A stretch of 52,085 bases of DNA from Nemertoderma westbladi (GCA_032718475.1 JAUCBJ010000563.1:1-52085); one strand, 5' to 3'; numbered from the stretch's first letter, positions 31,914-42,621 are shown. Program-made: numbers and translations. The notes: a model not told the origin generated them from the sequence alone.

Positions 31914-32739
31914 AATACTGTAATAATACTACAGTACTATAGGCCTAGGTTTATTGGCTGATTGGCCAAGGACTGAAGGACAGAAGGCAGGAAGGATTAC
32001 CGGTCCGTCTGCCAGGTTGGAATTCATGCTGCAAAACTCCTGAAACTCGGACGCGTATACCTGCGCGAATGACCGCGAACCAGACTGCCAGATGCGCGTT
32101 GCGCAGCAGCGCGCAGCTCTGATGCGCACCACACAAATTAATTGAAATCACGAAAATAACAAATGTGAAAATAAATCACAAAAAAATTTCGCTCGCTTCG
32201 CTCGCGTTTATTTTTCATTTCACATTCTTCGAACATCGAACAGCCAAAATGTCTCTTTCTATCATTTCACGAAAACAGAGCTGAAAATTTATCTATTTAT
32301 TTTAACTAATACTGTAATATTGATATGTATTTATTATGTTTACGTTAGTACTGTAGTAAACAGGTAAGGCTAGAAAGTAACAATGTCTGAATGTATTAAG
32401 TACCAGTATGACTTAATTATGCCTACCGGTATCACATTATATAAGCCAACTGTCTGACTGTACGTTAAGACTAATTATTATACACAGTATTACCGGCTGA
32501 CTGGTACCTGGTAGATAGATAGATTTATTTATACATTATGTAAAAACAATAACAAATACACCAAACAATGTACAGGTATAAATGTATTGTCCAACATAAC
32601 ATATAGGATTACACGAAGTGGGGCCTTCGCGCAGCACGTGACTTAAATTTAATTTAAGTACTAATTCGAAAGTATTACTGTATTAGCAAATTTTAAGCAG
32701 ATTTCGCCTAATCACTTTTTACCTCTTTCATTTCTATTC
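31914..32739. other. No gene seen
   Basis: Includes a GC-rich patch (about 32085-32130), a hairpin whose loop holds TTCGCTCGCTTCGCTCGCG (about 32187-32205) flanked by GTGAAAATAAA and TTTATTTTTCATTTCAC, and GATA-type microsatellite at 32512. Confidence 0.5.
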
Positions 32740-34080
32740 AGACATTTCTGACTCTAGCGGTATAGTGAGAACTGAAGATGGATTAGGGTCTCCAGCCCCA
32801 CAAAGACACAGCCTATGGATGAATAGTACATACGTACATCGGCCAAGTTTCATCTTGAATAACGGATAACGAAATGAGAGACGGATCTCACTTTCAGAAA
32901 TTTCGTCGTATAGCGGCAGACCGATTAAATCTCCCCCCCCCCCCCCCCCCCACAAAGACGCAGCATGTGGTCCAGAATATATGGCAAGATTCAGCTTAAA
33001 CTGATTAAAATCAATGAGACGGGAGAATCTATTCACTTTCAGGCATAAAGTAGTCCTATAGCGGGTGACTGTTGAACTGATTTTCAACTTGGCAGCTTTA
33101 AATTCGACAAAGTTATAAGCATGTCAATATCATAACGACGACAACGATTTCACTATCAGACATTTGGCCCTCTAGCGGCAGACTGGAGAACTGCAGATGG
33201 ATTCGCCTCCTTTGAAAGTCACAGCTAATGGTCTAATACATATCTGCCAAGTTTCAGCTTAAACGGATTAAAAGCAAAGAAATGGGAGGGCATTTAATGT
33301 TTAGACATGTGGCCCTCTAGCGGGAGACCATTGCACTGATGGCGTCTGAAAGTCTCTCAAAAATCTCAACTTTAGCTCATATTGATACCTACAAATTTTC
33401 AACTTGGCAGCTTTAAATCCGACAAAGTTATTAGCATGTCAAAATCGTAACGACGACAACGATTTCACTTTCAGACCTTTGGCCCTCTAGCGGCAGACTG
33501 GAGAACTGCAGATGGATTCGCCTCCTTTGAAAGTCACAGCTAATGGTCTAATACATATCTGCCAAGTTTCAGCTTAAACGGATTAAAAGCAAAGAAATGG
33601 GAGGGCATTTAATGTTTAGACATGTGGCCCTCTAGCGGGAGACCATTGCACTGATGGTGTCTGAAAGTCTCTCAAACATCTCAACTTTTGCTCATATTGA
33701 TACCTACAAATTTTCAACTTGGCAGCTTTAAATCCGACAAAGTTATTAGCATGTCAAAATCGTAACGACGACAACGATTTCACTTTCAGACCTTTGGCCC
33801 TCTAGCGGCAGACTGGAGAACTGCAGATGGATTCGCCTCCTTTGAAAGTCACAGCTAATGGTCTAATACATATCTGCCAAGTTTCAGCTTAAACGGATTA
33901 AAAGCAAAGAAATGGGAGGGCATTTAATGTTTAGACATGTGGCCCTCTAACGGGAGACCATTGCACTGATGGTGTCTGAAAGTCTCTCAAACATCTCAAC
34001 TTTTGCTCATATTGATACCTACAAATTTTCAACTTGGCAGCTTTAAATCCGACAAAGTTATTAGCATGTCAAAATCGTAA
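32740..34080. repeat. 315-bp satellite (three good copies) with a diverged leader
   Basis: Copies start at 33136, 33451 and 33766, exactly 315 bp apart, each beginning CGACGACAACGATTTCACT. Each unit is itself a diverged dimer of about 157 bp: CCCTCTAGCGG.AGAC occurs twice per unit. The stretch 32740-33135 is an older, more diverged dimer interrupted by a C run at 32933-32951. Confidence 0.92.
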
Positions 34081-34141
34081 CGACGACGACGACAACGACG
34101 ACGACGACGATGACGACGACGACAACGACGACGACGACAAC
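34081..34141. repeat. (GAC)n trinucleotide tract
   Basis: About 20 GAC/GACAAC units grown from the CGACGACAACG start of what would be the next 315-bp unit. Confidence 0.9.
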
Positions 34142-35090
34142 TATTTGCATAAATTGACCCACCCCCTAACAGTGTCAATTCGCTAAGGCTCCGCCAACTT
34201 CGTGGCTCGCCCCACAGTACCCCTAAAGCTTTGCAGCTTATTTCCTATGGGGTCCTTTTTGTTACTTGGTTACAAATACAATATTACACTACGCTAACCT
34301 AAAACCAATATAAAACGTAATTACACTATGTACATGTCAAGGTGTACTAAATAACAGGTCATGCAGCGAGAGGGGTATTGAAATTAGCGGGGGCCTAAGT
34401 AAGCAATAGCGTTTACTGATATGGTTTTAAAGCACCGTACACTATCATATATATCTCAGCGGCATCTTGGTGAAATTTTTTTAAAATTTCTGTGAACATG
34501 CCGACACATATCTTCTATCACATGGTTTGAAAATTATTGGTCATTCATCACTTTATTTCACATTCCTAAGTTAGTTTATTTCACTTTTAAACACAACATT
34601 GTACATTATCTCGGCCACGTCACGTCGAATTATCATAATATCTATGTCAGCCTGCGGAAACATATCCTGCATTACATGTTCTGAAGATTAGTGACCATTC
34701 ACTTTATTTCACTCACCTGTGTTATTTTATTTCACTGTTGACTGTTAAACGTAACATTATATGGTATCATTATACATTGCAAACGAACACACTTTTTCTA
34801 TAGTTGCTTTATTAATGTTTCCAATTTGTTACTTTACGTTATTTTCCCGGTACTTTATTTCACTATGGGACGAAAAATACTTATAAATTTTACGTTTTGT
34901 CATTTGATGGACTTTCAATCATTAGAGTATTGCTATTGTTTGCAGTGCTTTTACAATTTAACAAATGTGCCACACGCAATCTTTCAGAATGTCAGTTAGA
35001 ATAGATATGATGTTAAACTGGTTATGTTTCGGATCATTTCAATATATTTTTTATCTGAGTGTTAAATTTATTGCACTGTTAGTAGTAGGG
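34142..35090. other. No gene; diverged 165-bp tandem pair
   Basis: 34440-34605 and 34606-34770 are imperfect copies (ATCTCxGCx, CACTTTATTTCAC, TTATTTCACT). A frame at 34965-35225 runs into the next MITE and is not supported. Confidence 0.5.
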
Positions 35091-35396
35091 TCTTGGTCCT
35101 CTCTGCGACAGTTGGACCTAACTGACACCCATTGGGTGTCATATGACACCCAATTATCACCCTATGGGTGTCATTGGGTGTCATTGGCGCCAGACTGTCT
35201 GGGTGACACCTCCCAATTAGGCTAATTAGACCCTAATTGACAGGTGTCATCAATTAATTAGTACAATTAAACCCTAACAGGTGTCATATGACTCCTAATT
35301 AGGGTTTAATTGATTATCCTAATTAATCAGACTGATTAGCGCCCCGACACACAATGGGTCATCAGTGATGTCCAACTGTCGCAGAGAGGAGCAAGA
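35091..35396. mobile_element. 306-bp MITE with internal GACACCC/GGGTGTC hairpins
   Basis: Ends TCTTGGTCCTCTCTGCGACA (35091) and TGTCGCAGAGAGGAGCAAGA (to 35396) are inverted repeats, continuing inward through GTTGGAC/GTCCAAC. GGG lies on both sides (35088-35090, 35397-35399), a possible 3-bp target duplication. The interior is a series of TGACACCCA/TGGGTGTCA and TAATTAG/CTAATTA inverted words. Confidence 0.8.
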
Positions 35397-35670
35397 GGGT
35401 GTCATAAGTGACACCGCAGCTCTTTTATTCATTAATACTTATTTATTTATATTTAATTTTAATTAATTATTTGTATTCTATTTTACTTTATTTATTCATT
35501 TGTACTTTATTTTAAATTAATTAATTGTATTACTTTTACTTTATGCATTGATTTCTATTTTTAGATTAATTAGTTTTTATATTACTTACCGCTACTAAAT
35601 GAGATCATTAGGTTTATAGATCCCTTATCGTTAACTTTATAATCTTTCCTCTCGCGGCCCCTTTGTCTTC

Positions 35671-35708
35671 GTTATTCAATGGCGCCACTCTGTCTACCAT
35701 TGAATAAC
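35671..35708. promoter_or_regulatory. 12-bp perfect inverted repeat upstream of the 570-residue ORF
   Basis: GTTATTCAATGG and CCATTGAATAAC with a 14-nt spacer, about 30 bp upstream of the CRE. Could be an operator-like or replication-linked site. Confidence 0.5.
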
Positions 35709-35735
35709 ATTGGGCAATCATTAACTCGCCTGATG

Positions 35736-35865
35736 TGACGTCATCAAAGCTGCTCTCTGATTGGTTTAATTATACAGTCTTTTCTCCCTCCTGTTCCCTG
35801 ATTGGCTAACCCATTCTAGCCCCCTCTATAATAGCCCCCGTTCACCACATTCCCAATCATTGTCT
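35736..35865 (+). promoter_or_regulatory. Pol II promoter of the 570-residue ORF
   Basis: Perfect CRE TGACGTCA (35736-35743), two inverted CCAAT boxes (ATTGG at 35760-35764 and 35801-35805), and a TATA box in TCTATAATAG (35826-35834). Transcription would start near 35855-35865, leaving an 85-95 nt A/T-rich leader before ATG 35950. The order and spacing are textbook. Confidence 0.7.
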
Positions 35866-35949
35866 CTTTGTTTTCCTGAAAAGTTTTAATTATTTTCGTA
35901 AAAGTATTTATTTATTTTTATTTCCTAAACGAGTTCCCGATACACAATC

Positions 35950-37662
35950 ATGATGGCACATGCAGAAATCAGCTATTCAAGCAACGATCTGGTTTGCAAC
36001 GAAAATCAGTTTATGCTACAAGACAACTCGTTTGGTCTATATTTCGATCCAGCGAACAAACTCTTCCCGTTAACGATAAATACAACCTTAAACCAACCCA
36101 TCCCGATTCCGGCAAACTACGCGCACTTTATTTTCCGCGCCTGCTACGAACTTCACGATGGACAATATCAAACCCTCGATGATAACAAACTTCATTCCTC
36201 CAACCACGGTTTCAAACTTTTAAAAAGGGACAACAAAATAACGTTCAATCTAACTACTTCGCCCGAAACGTTTACGATTCCAACTAGTATAGTCGATTTT
36301 ATTCGCGAAAACATCAACCAAGATGTGGCAAATCGTCTACTGGGTTTAACCACTCTCGTAACCTCCTTCTTCTCCGATGATCGCTTATTTGATTTTCATA
36401 GTATCGCAAACTCGATTCTTCTTCTCATCTGGAACTCGTCGACTCTGACCGAGGAAGAGGAGACTCGTTTCTTTAAACTTTTCGATAAGGATGTTCTCAC
36501 TTTCGGCGAGAAATTGAATGAGCTCACATGCTTTTTTGCCAATAAAGTCTCCTATTACTTTGGAATCAATTATAGAGTTGGCACCTATGGAAGTATTAAC
36601 CCAGTGAATCCACTCGAGTTAATAAAGCTGGAAGACACTGTAAACAGTTCATGGATCACATTTTCCGTCACCTGCGCCAATTTATTTCAACAATATGTAA
36701 ACATCTGTCGCCCTTTTATTAATCCTACTACTCACCTTGTCCTAAAACCGGGAAATTGGGTTGCTTTTGACTATTGCACTTTTGGGTTTGTTACAAATAT
36801 TCGGAACGAGCGCAATTTAGCGATCACCAATGGCTACGAGGTTGACGATGGAAAGGCTATTGTTTCTTCTAGGGGCATGATTCTTCTTACACCAACCGAG
36901 GTCGGCGAATTGAAATGGTTCGATTCAACCATCGAGGATAGTGAATGTGTCTGCTACGATGAACTTAACGTATACAAAGACAACATTTCCGAGCGAATAT
37001 CGATACAAAGTTGTATCAGTGATTCAGAAATTGATTTACAGATAACCGAGAGAAAATTTAACGAATCCTTTACTATAGCTAACACGATTCAAGCGCGCGA
37101 GGCTCTAATCAGATTCAAGGCTATGGCTATACAATTTGCTTTCAAACCGAAGCAGATTACGATCCCCAATCACCAGCGCTATCTCATAAATAGCAGTATC
37201 GCAGCCTTTATCTATAAGTTCAAATCCGAAAAATATGTTGGTATCTGGCCCATTTTAATGAAAGACGAAGAGAATACCACTTTTCAGTTCATCAACGGTC
37301 TCAATATTAGGGGCAGCGATTTTCTCACGATAAATATAACCAACCCACCCAACTCTCACTACTATCTCAGTCCTTACATTCATATCAAGAACAAACCAGC
37401 AGAAATTATATTCACCAATACGAAAAATACCAACACTATCACCCTATCCAACGACTTTACCACCGCGCGCCTTTTCGAATTACTAAAACGTTCTCTCAGA
37501 GAAGGCATCTTTCTCCCACAGCAAACACACCTTAATCTATTTCACCCCCCAAGAAAAGGCTATCTCAACAATCTATTAAAGAGAAAATTATCTCAACCAT
37601 TAATAGTATCGGACCCTAAAAGGGTTAAACCAGTTATTCTCGGAGGCCAGCAACCCTATTAA
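35950..37662 (+). CDS. Unknown 570-residue protein of the virus-like element
   Basis: A single uninterrupted frame from ATGATG at 35950. I do not recognise the family. Visible traits: a beta-rich composition without transmembrane segments or signal peptide; many Asn/Thr/Ile; a helical stretch around residues 115-200; and a basic C-terminal tail (KRKL ... PKRVKP) ending ILGGQQPY. ILGG fits the (M/I/L)xGG specificity of adenovirus-type proteases, which mature capsid proteins of Polintons and adenoviruses. It has its own promoter and faces the polymerase gene 7 kb away. Its size and intact frame make a structural (capsid-like) role possible but unproven; it does not obviously match the hexon-like Polinton capsid. 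Codon use and lack of decay contrast with the broken transposons around it. Confidence 0.8.
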   Translation: MMAHAEISYSSNDLVCNENQFMLQDNSFGLYFDPANKLFPLTINTTLNQPIPIPANYAHFIFRACYELHDGQYQTLDDNKLHSSNHGFKLLKRDNKITFNLTTSPETFTIPTSIVDFIRENINQDVANRLLGLTTLVTSFFSDDRLFDFHSIANSILLLIWNSSTLTEEEETRFFKLFDKDVLTFGEKLNELTCFFANKVSYYFGINYRVGTYGSINPVNPLELIKLEDTVNSSWITFSVTCANLFQQYVNICRPFINPTTHLVLKPGNWVAFDYCTFGFVTNIRNERNLAITNGYEVDDGKAIVSSRGMILLTPTEVGELKWFDSTIEDSECVCYDELNVYKDNISERISIQSCISDSEIDLQITERKFNESFTIANTIQAREALIRFKAMAIQFAFKPKQITIPNHQRYLINSSIAAFIYKFKSEKYVGIWPILMKDEENTTFQFINGLNIRGSDFLTINITNPPNSHYYLSPYIHIKNKPAEIIFTNTKNTNTITLSNDFTTARLFELLKRSLREGIFLPQQTHLNLFHPPRKGYLNNLLKRKLSQPLIVSDPKRVKPVILGGQQPY

Positions 37663-39603
37663 TATAAACAGTCTCTATTTATTGAAAACTGTTCTGACTA
37701 TATCTTTTGTTATTGTTGATGTTCTTATATTATTTATTATTAATGTTGTTGGTAAATTATTTATCTGTTGTTGTTATATTATTTAATATTGATGTTGTCG
37801 GTAAATTATTTATTCTTGTTTCCCCATAATGTTTAAAAAATATAAGATGTTTAACCACTTATTTTTCATTTTTCTCTACTAGTTAATCTATACTATGAGA
37901 GCGAGCCATGAAATAAGTGAGTCTCAGCATACCATTAATGACCCCTACTGCTTCTTCGTAATCAATTTGAATGTTAACCCCTAAATAAACAGCCAATCCC
38001 TATGAATTCTTTACAAACTCGATATGCAAGTTGTTTATCAGAGCTGATTTTAATTAAAATATATTATTTAGCGATTTTCGTGATTAATGCTATAAATTAT
38101 ATTCACCAAAATGAAAATATCCACCCTATTACTCTTTCCATCAAGCGATGCTTTGTATGTATTGATGGCGAGCAAAGTTTTCAGGGCGACCACCTCTAGG
38201 CTGTAAGTATACTGTTCTGCCCTATCATAGACACTCTGTCTTTTAGATGCTTCACTGTTAATATTAAGCCGTTAGCCATGGCGCCGCTGATAAGCCGCGA
38301 GGATATTCAAAGGCTTTGGTTTGATTGTTCGTACTATGGATAGTTCAATGAAATCATGAAAGGGAGGGCCGCATGGGTTGATAGTGATAGCCCCTCATCC
38401 TTATTTTTCCGAGAAATTCTTAAAGGCGACTATGAATAGAACAATGAAACATTAAAGGGAGGACCGCATAAGTTGGGAATGATAGCCCTTCAACTGCCTT
38501 TTACCCAGATTTGTGTAAGATCGAGGGAGGATGTAGAGGAAAATATACTCATAGCTTTAATGCCCCATTTGATTAAAGTAGAGCAAATTTAGCTTTCACC
38601 TAAGGGTTATCACTCCATGCGACTGCAAAATTTAAAATTCTATCTATGATGTATTCACTATATTTCGTTTGCTGACATTATTTCATCGCGAAATTAAAAG
38701 CATCTGCTATCACTATTATTATAGTATATTATCTAAACTAGTGACACCGAGTTGGAACAGATAGGATAATTGCACTTTGTTATGTTTTAGTTTAGTAGCT
38801 TTAATCATAATACTACCGGGCTATTAAATGTTGTATAAATATCGGGGGGAGGGTCATAATGACCCTGATCGAGGTAGGGAAACGAATCTATGACAATCTG
38901 TATATCCTATTTTGTGTTTACTTTTTATATTTTCCGCGAAGCGACGGCAAAAATTTAAAATTTCTGAAAATTTCGCGGATAGAGAATTATAAATATATTT
39001 GGTGAGCATAGTGCTACGCGAAGGCTCCATGGCAGATATATTTTAGCTATGGACTCGTATATCCATTCTACTCTACTATAGCCAGACTGTCTTTGAGGTG
39101 CCCCGTTAGCCTTGGCGCCGCTAAATTTGCATGAGGGCCGGCCATGGTCTTATATGTAGTTCTCTCTCTAGCAATATAGCCCATGTTCACAATGTTGCGC
39201 CGGAGGGGGCTCTCTCATCCACCCGATATAAGACATAGCGACACACCGCACACAAAGCCTTTGTCGATCCCAGCAAGTTAGCCTCCTGCTGTGTGATCTT
39301 TTATATCCAAATAATCTCTGATGGTTGCGCATAAAAATTTTGCTTACTATTACATAATTATATTAGTATTAGGACTATTTATCCTTAATAATTATATTAG
39401 AATTATAAATGTATTTACCCCCACATTATTTATTACTATTAGGTCTATTTATTCAAGAAATTATATGTTTTTATAATATACTTTGGAAAATTAGTCGACT
39501 AAGTCATAATTTTTAAAACTTTAAATACGGGTTGAGTTATTTTATAAAGTTAAGAAGAATGAACCAATAGAGGGAGCCTGAAGTCTAATCTCTTGGTCTT
39601 TAC
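37663..39603. other. Non-coding, with partial repeats and hairpin
   Basis: No supported gene. Holds an imperfect 55-bp tandem pair rich in TTGATGTTG/GGTAAATTATTTAT (37705-37812), a possible poly(A) signal AATAAA (37984-37989) for the upstream ORF, a tandem pair with GGGAGG.CCGCAT (about 38330-38395 and 38430-38495), GTTAGCC.TGGCGCCGCT at 38271 and again at 39105, and a stem TCCGCGAA/TTCGCGGA (38933-38940, 38972-38979). Confidence 0.6.
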
Positions 39604-40109
39604 TCACATTAACTAACTCCCAAGGTTGCATACTATAACTATAGCCGGCGGGAGAGTCAAAGCTAGAGTGTATGCTAGAGTTAACCAAGAGCTAGGAAAA
39701 AGAATAATGCTCTTCTAGGGTCCAAACTCACATCCCTCCAATTAGAGAACTAAGCAAATGACCAGCTTGAAGACCTTAGACCCTTAATCGGAGGCATCGA
39801 GCAGCCAATGAGAGAGCAGATGCGAGTACAGTGGTAAAGCCCATCCATGGTGAGATAACGTCACACTAACTCTCAAGGATAGTTATACTCACCATTCAAA
39901 TATCCCTCGCAAACCAGATTCCCCCAACATCTAAAGTATTCCACTTCAATGCAAAATATATAATGCAATATAACTCGAATATTTCTGTTTTTATAATATA
40001 AATAATAATTGTAGCATAAATTTATAATTTAACATAAATATAATATGAAAATTCACTTTAACATAGAGTAACTAAACTAAACACAAAATAGGATAAACAG
40101 ATGGTCACG

Positions 40110-40335
40110 GGTTCAATCCCTACTCGCGATCAATATAAAACCAACACAAAATAAGTTAACCATAGAATAACTAGAGTACCTAAACTAAACACAAAATAGG
40201 ATAAACAGATGGTCACAGGTTCGATCCCTAGTCGTATCCCGTTTTATGGAAAATAAACAGGAGGTCATAGGTTCAATCCCTACTCGCAACCATTATAAAA
40301 CCAACCCAAAATAAGTTAAACCAGGGTTCGAGTCC
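40110..40335 (+). promoter_or_regulatory. B-box array 1 (4 perfect B boxes)
   Basis: Exact GGTTCRANYCC matches at 40110, 40218, 40270 and 40325; a one-mismatch copy near 40376. Most sit in the module GGTCA.GGGTTCAATCCC followed by TACTCGCGACC, a T-arm-like hairpin resembling a tRNA 3' half. No matching A box is evident. Confidence 0.7.
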
Positions 40336-40461
40336 TACTAATGCAATTATAAAAAGTAGGTAACACGGATGCTCACGGATTCAAACCCTACTCAGGGAAA
40401 AATAAAAACCAACACAAAATAAATAATATAGTAAACTTTCATGTATACCATAGTAAATAAA

Positions 40462-40531
40462 CTAATTTAATAATATAGTTTGTAAAATAGATAATGATCC
40501 GGGGAATACACCGGCAGGACACATGGAAACG
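40462..40531 (-). pseudogene. Duplicated 3' end of the TBP-like gene
   Basis: Reads CPAGVFPGSLSILQTILLN and stop, against CPAGEFPESLSILQTLLLN in the gene at 42115. Only the last 20-odd codons were copied with the block duplication. Confidence 0.8.
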
Positions 40532-41152
40532 ATTTTATTACTATGAAATACATTGAAATATATTCTCACATTAACTCCCAAGGTTGCATACTATCACTAT
40601 AGCTGGGAGAGTCAAAGCTAGAGTGTATGCTAGAGTTATCCAAGAGCTAGGAAAAAGAATAATGCTCTTCTAGGGTCCAAACTCACATCCCTCCAATTAG
40701 AGAACTAAGCAAATGACCAGCTTGAAGGCCTTAGACCCTTAATCGGAGGCATCGAGCAGCCAATGAGAGAGCAGATGTGAGTACAGTGGTAAAGCCCATC
40801 CATAGTGAGATAACGTCACACTAACTCTCAAGGATAGTTATACTCACCGTTCAAATATCCCTCGCAAACCAGATTCCCCCCAACATCTAAATTAATCCAC
40901 TTCAATGTAAAATATATAATGCAATATAACTCGAATATTTCTGTTTTTTATAATATAAATAATAATTGTAGCATAAATTTATAATTTAACATAAATATAA
41001 TATGAAAATTCACTTTAACTGTTTTTTATAATATAAATAATAATTGTAACATAAATTTATAATTTAACACAAATATAAGGTGAAAATTCACTTTAACATA
41101 GAGTAACTAAACTAAACATAAAATAGGATAAAAAACAGATTGTCATACTGTA

Positions 41153-41988
41153 GGTTCAATCCCTACTCGTGTCCGTTTTATGAAAAATATAAAAAGTAAA
41201 CATAGAATAACTAGAGTACCTAAACTAAACACAAAATAGGAAAAACAGAAGGTCACGGGCTCAATCCCTACTCGTATCCCGTTTTATGGAAAATAAACAG
41301 GAGGTCATAGGTTCAATCCCTACTCGCGACCATTATAAATCCAACACGAAATAAGTTAAACCAGGGTTCGAATCCTAATCATGAAAATATAAAAAGTAAA
41401 CATAGAATAACTAGAGTAACTAAACTAAACACAAAATAGGATAAACAGATTGTTACGGGTTCAATCCCTACTCGCGACCAATATAAAACCAACACAAAAT
41501 AAGTTAAACATAAAATAGGATAAACAGGTGGTCACATGTTCGACCCCTTCTCGTATCCCGTTTTATGGAAAAATATAAAAAGTAAACACAAAATAGGATA
41601 AACAGATGGTCACGGGTTCAATCCCTACTCGCGACCAATATAAAACCAACACAAAATAAGTTAAACATAGAATAACTAGAGTACCTAAACTAAACATAAA
41701 ATAGGAAAAACAGAAGGTCACGGGCTCAATCCCTACTCGTATCCCGTTTTATGGAAAATAAACAGGAGGTCATTGGTTCAATCCCTACTCGCGACCATTA
41801 TAAATCCAACACGAAATAAGTTAAACCAGGGTTTGAATCCTAATCATGAAAATATAAAAAGTAAACATAGAATAACTAGAGTAACTAAACTAGACATAAA
41901 TTAGGAAAAACAGAAGGTCACGGGTTCAATCCCTACTCGCGACCATTATAAAACCAACACAAAATAAGTTAAACCAGGGTTCGAGTCC
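41153..41988 (+). promoter_or_regulatory. B-box array 2 (8 perfect B boxes)
   Basis: Exact B boxes start at 41153, 41310, 41365, 41458, 41615, 41775, 41923 and 41978; one-mismatch versions lie near 41258, 41537, 41722 and 41830. Modules are separated by AACTAAACACAAAATAGGA-like spacers. Two higher-order blocks (about 41240-41400 and 41705-41860) repeat the same module order. Confidence 0.7.
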
Positions 41989-42114
41989 TACTAATGCAAT
42001 TATAAAAAGTAGGTAACACGGATGGTCACGGATTCAAACCCTACTCACGGAAAAATAAAAACCAACACAAAATAAATAATATAGTAAACTTTCATGTATA
42101 CCATAGTAAATAAA

Positions 42115-42621
42115 CTAATTTAATAATAAAGTTTGTAAAATAGATAATGATTCAGGGAATTCACCGGCTGGACACATGGAATTACTATGAAATACACTGA
42201 AATATGCACGTTCTATATATATTCTAATCGCGCAAAATAATTCGGGGGTATAGCTAATAAATATTGCTTTATTATTAATTGTATGATGTCCACATTTTTT
42301 CATTAATAATTTAAAATTAACACTTGGAAAAATAATAGTTCGTGTTTCGGTATTAAGTTTCAAATTTTGTAATTGCATACCAATAGTTTGTTTTAAATAA
42401 AGCAATTCACTAGCTAAATTATTGCAAAGGCCTACAATTGTTACTGCGCCGCTGGGAAATAGCATTATAGTTGAATCGTCACCTTTGTAGATAAACATGT
42501 TTGGTTTTAAGCAACTTTGACCTGTAATTTGCTGTGAAATTTTCTCTAGTTCAAATTTGGCAATGTTTTTTCCGGTAAACTGTTTATTGGTTATTTCTAT
42601 TTTGTAGCTCAATTTCTTATT
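42115..42621 (-). CDS. TBP-like protein (two-repeat TATA-binding-protein core) of the virus-like element
   Basis: About 168 residues, close to a TBP core (about 180), with two similar halves. First half: FELEKISQQITG, then MFIYKGDDSTIMLFPSGAVT, comparable to the TBP strand pair A.I.R......LIF.SGK...TG. Second half: SYTPELFCAIRIYIERAYF (42199-42256), matching the TBP hallmark Y-x-P-E-L-F-P-x-L-I-Y followed by a strand, then CPAG where TBP has SGK...TG. In real TBPs these strands form the DNA-binding saddle. There is no ATG at the 5' end; the frame begins at a good splice acceptor (TTTTTCTAG, exon from 42621), and the first in-frame ATG would remove the first 40 residues. So it is probably expressed from a spliced mRNA. 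It lies 14 nt behind the polymerase stop on the same strand. A transcription role for the element is the natural inference. Confidence 0.65.
   Translation of the reverse strand, partial: NKKLSYKIEITNKQFTGKNIAKFELEKISQQITGQSCLKPNMFIYKGDDSTIMLFPSGAVTIVGLCNNLASELLYLKQTIGMQLQNLKLNTETRTIIFPSVNFKLLMKKCGHHTINNKAIFISYTPELFCAIRIYIERAYFSVFHSNSMCPAGEFPESLSILQTLLLN

Larger units (their letters stand above)
39604..42114. repeat. Tandemly duplicated non-coding block of the virus-like element
   Basis: Unit 1 (39604-40563) and unit 2 (40564-42114) start with the same 380 bp (CTCACATTAACT ... AACTCGAATATTTCTG), continue with B-box modules, and end with the same 150-bp tail, which in unit 2 is the 3' end of the TBP-like gene. 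Unit 2 has a longer module array (about 1 kb versus 0.3 kb). The 380-bp block has no frame. Confidence 0.88.

Noticed and set aside
31929-32151. Overlapping 66-67 codon minus-strand frames near a GC-rich patch
   Set aside because: Two frames over the same bases, both without recognisable features or a sensible codon pattern.
34965-35225. 86-codon plus-strand frame
   Set aside because: The second half is MITE repeat sequence (TGACACCCATTGG words), so the frame is accidental.
40095-42060. Tandem tRNA genes
   Set aside because: Only the T-arm and acceptor-like 3' halves are present; no A box, D arm or anticodon arm could be placed upstream of the modules.
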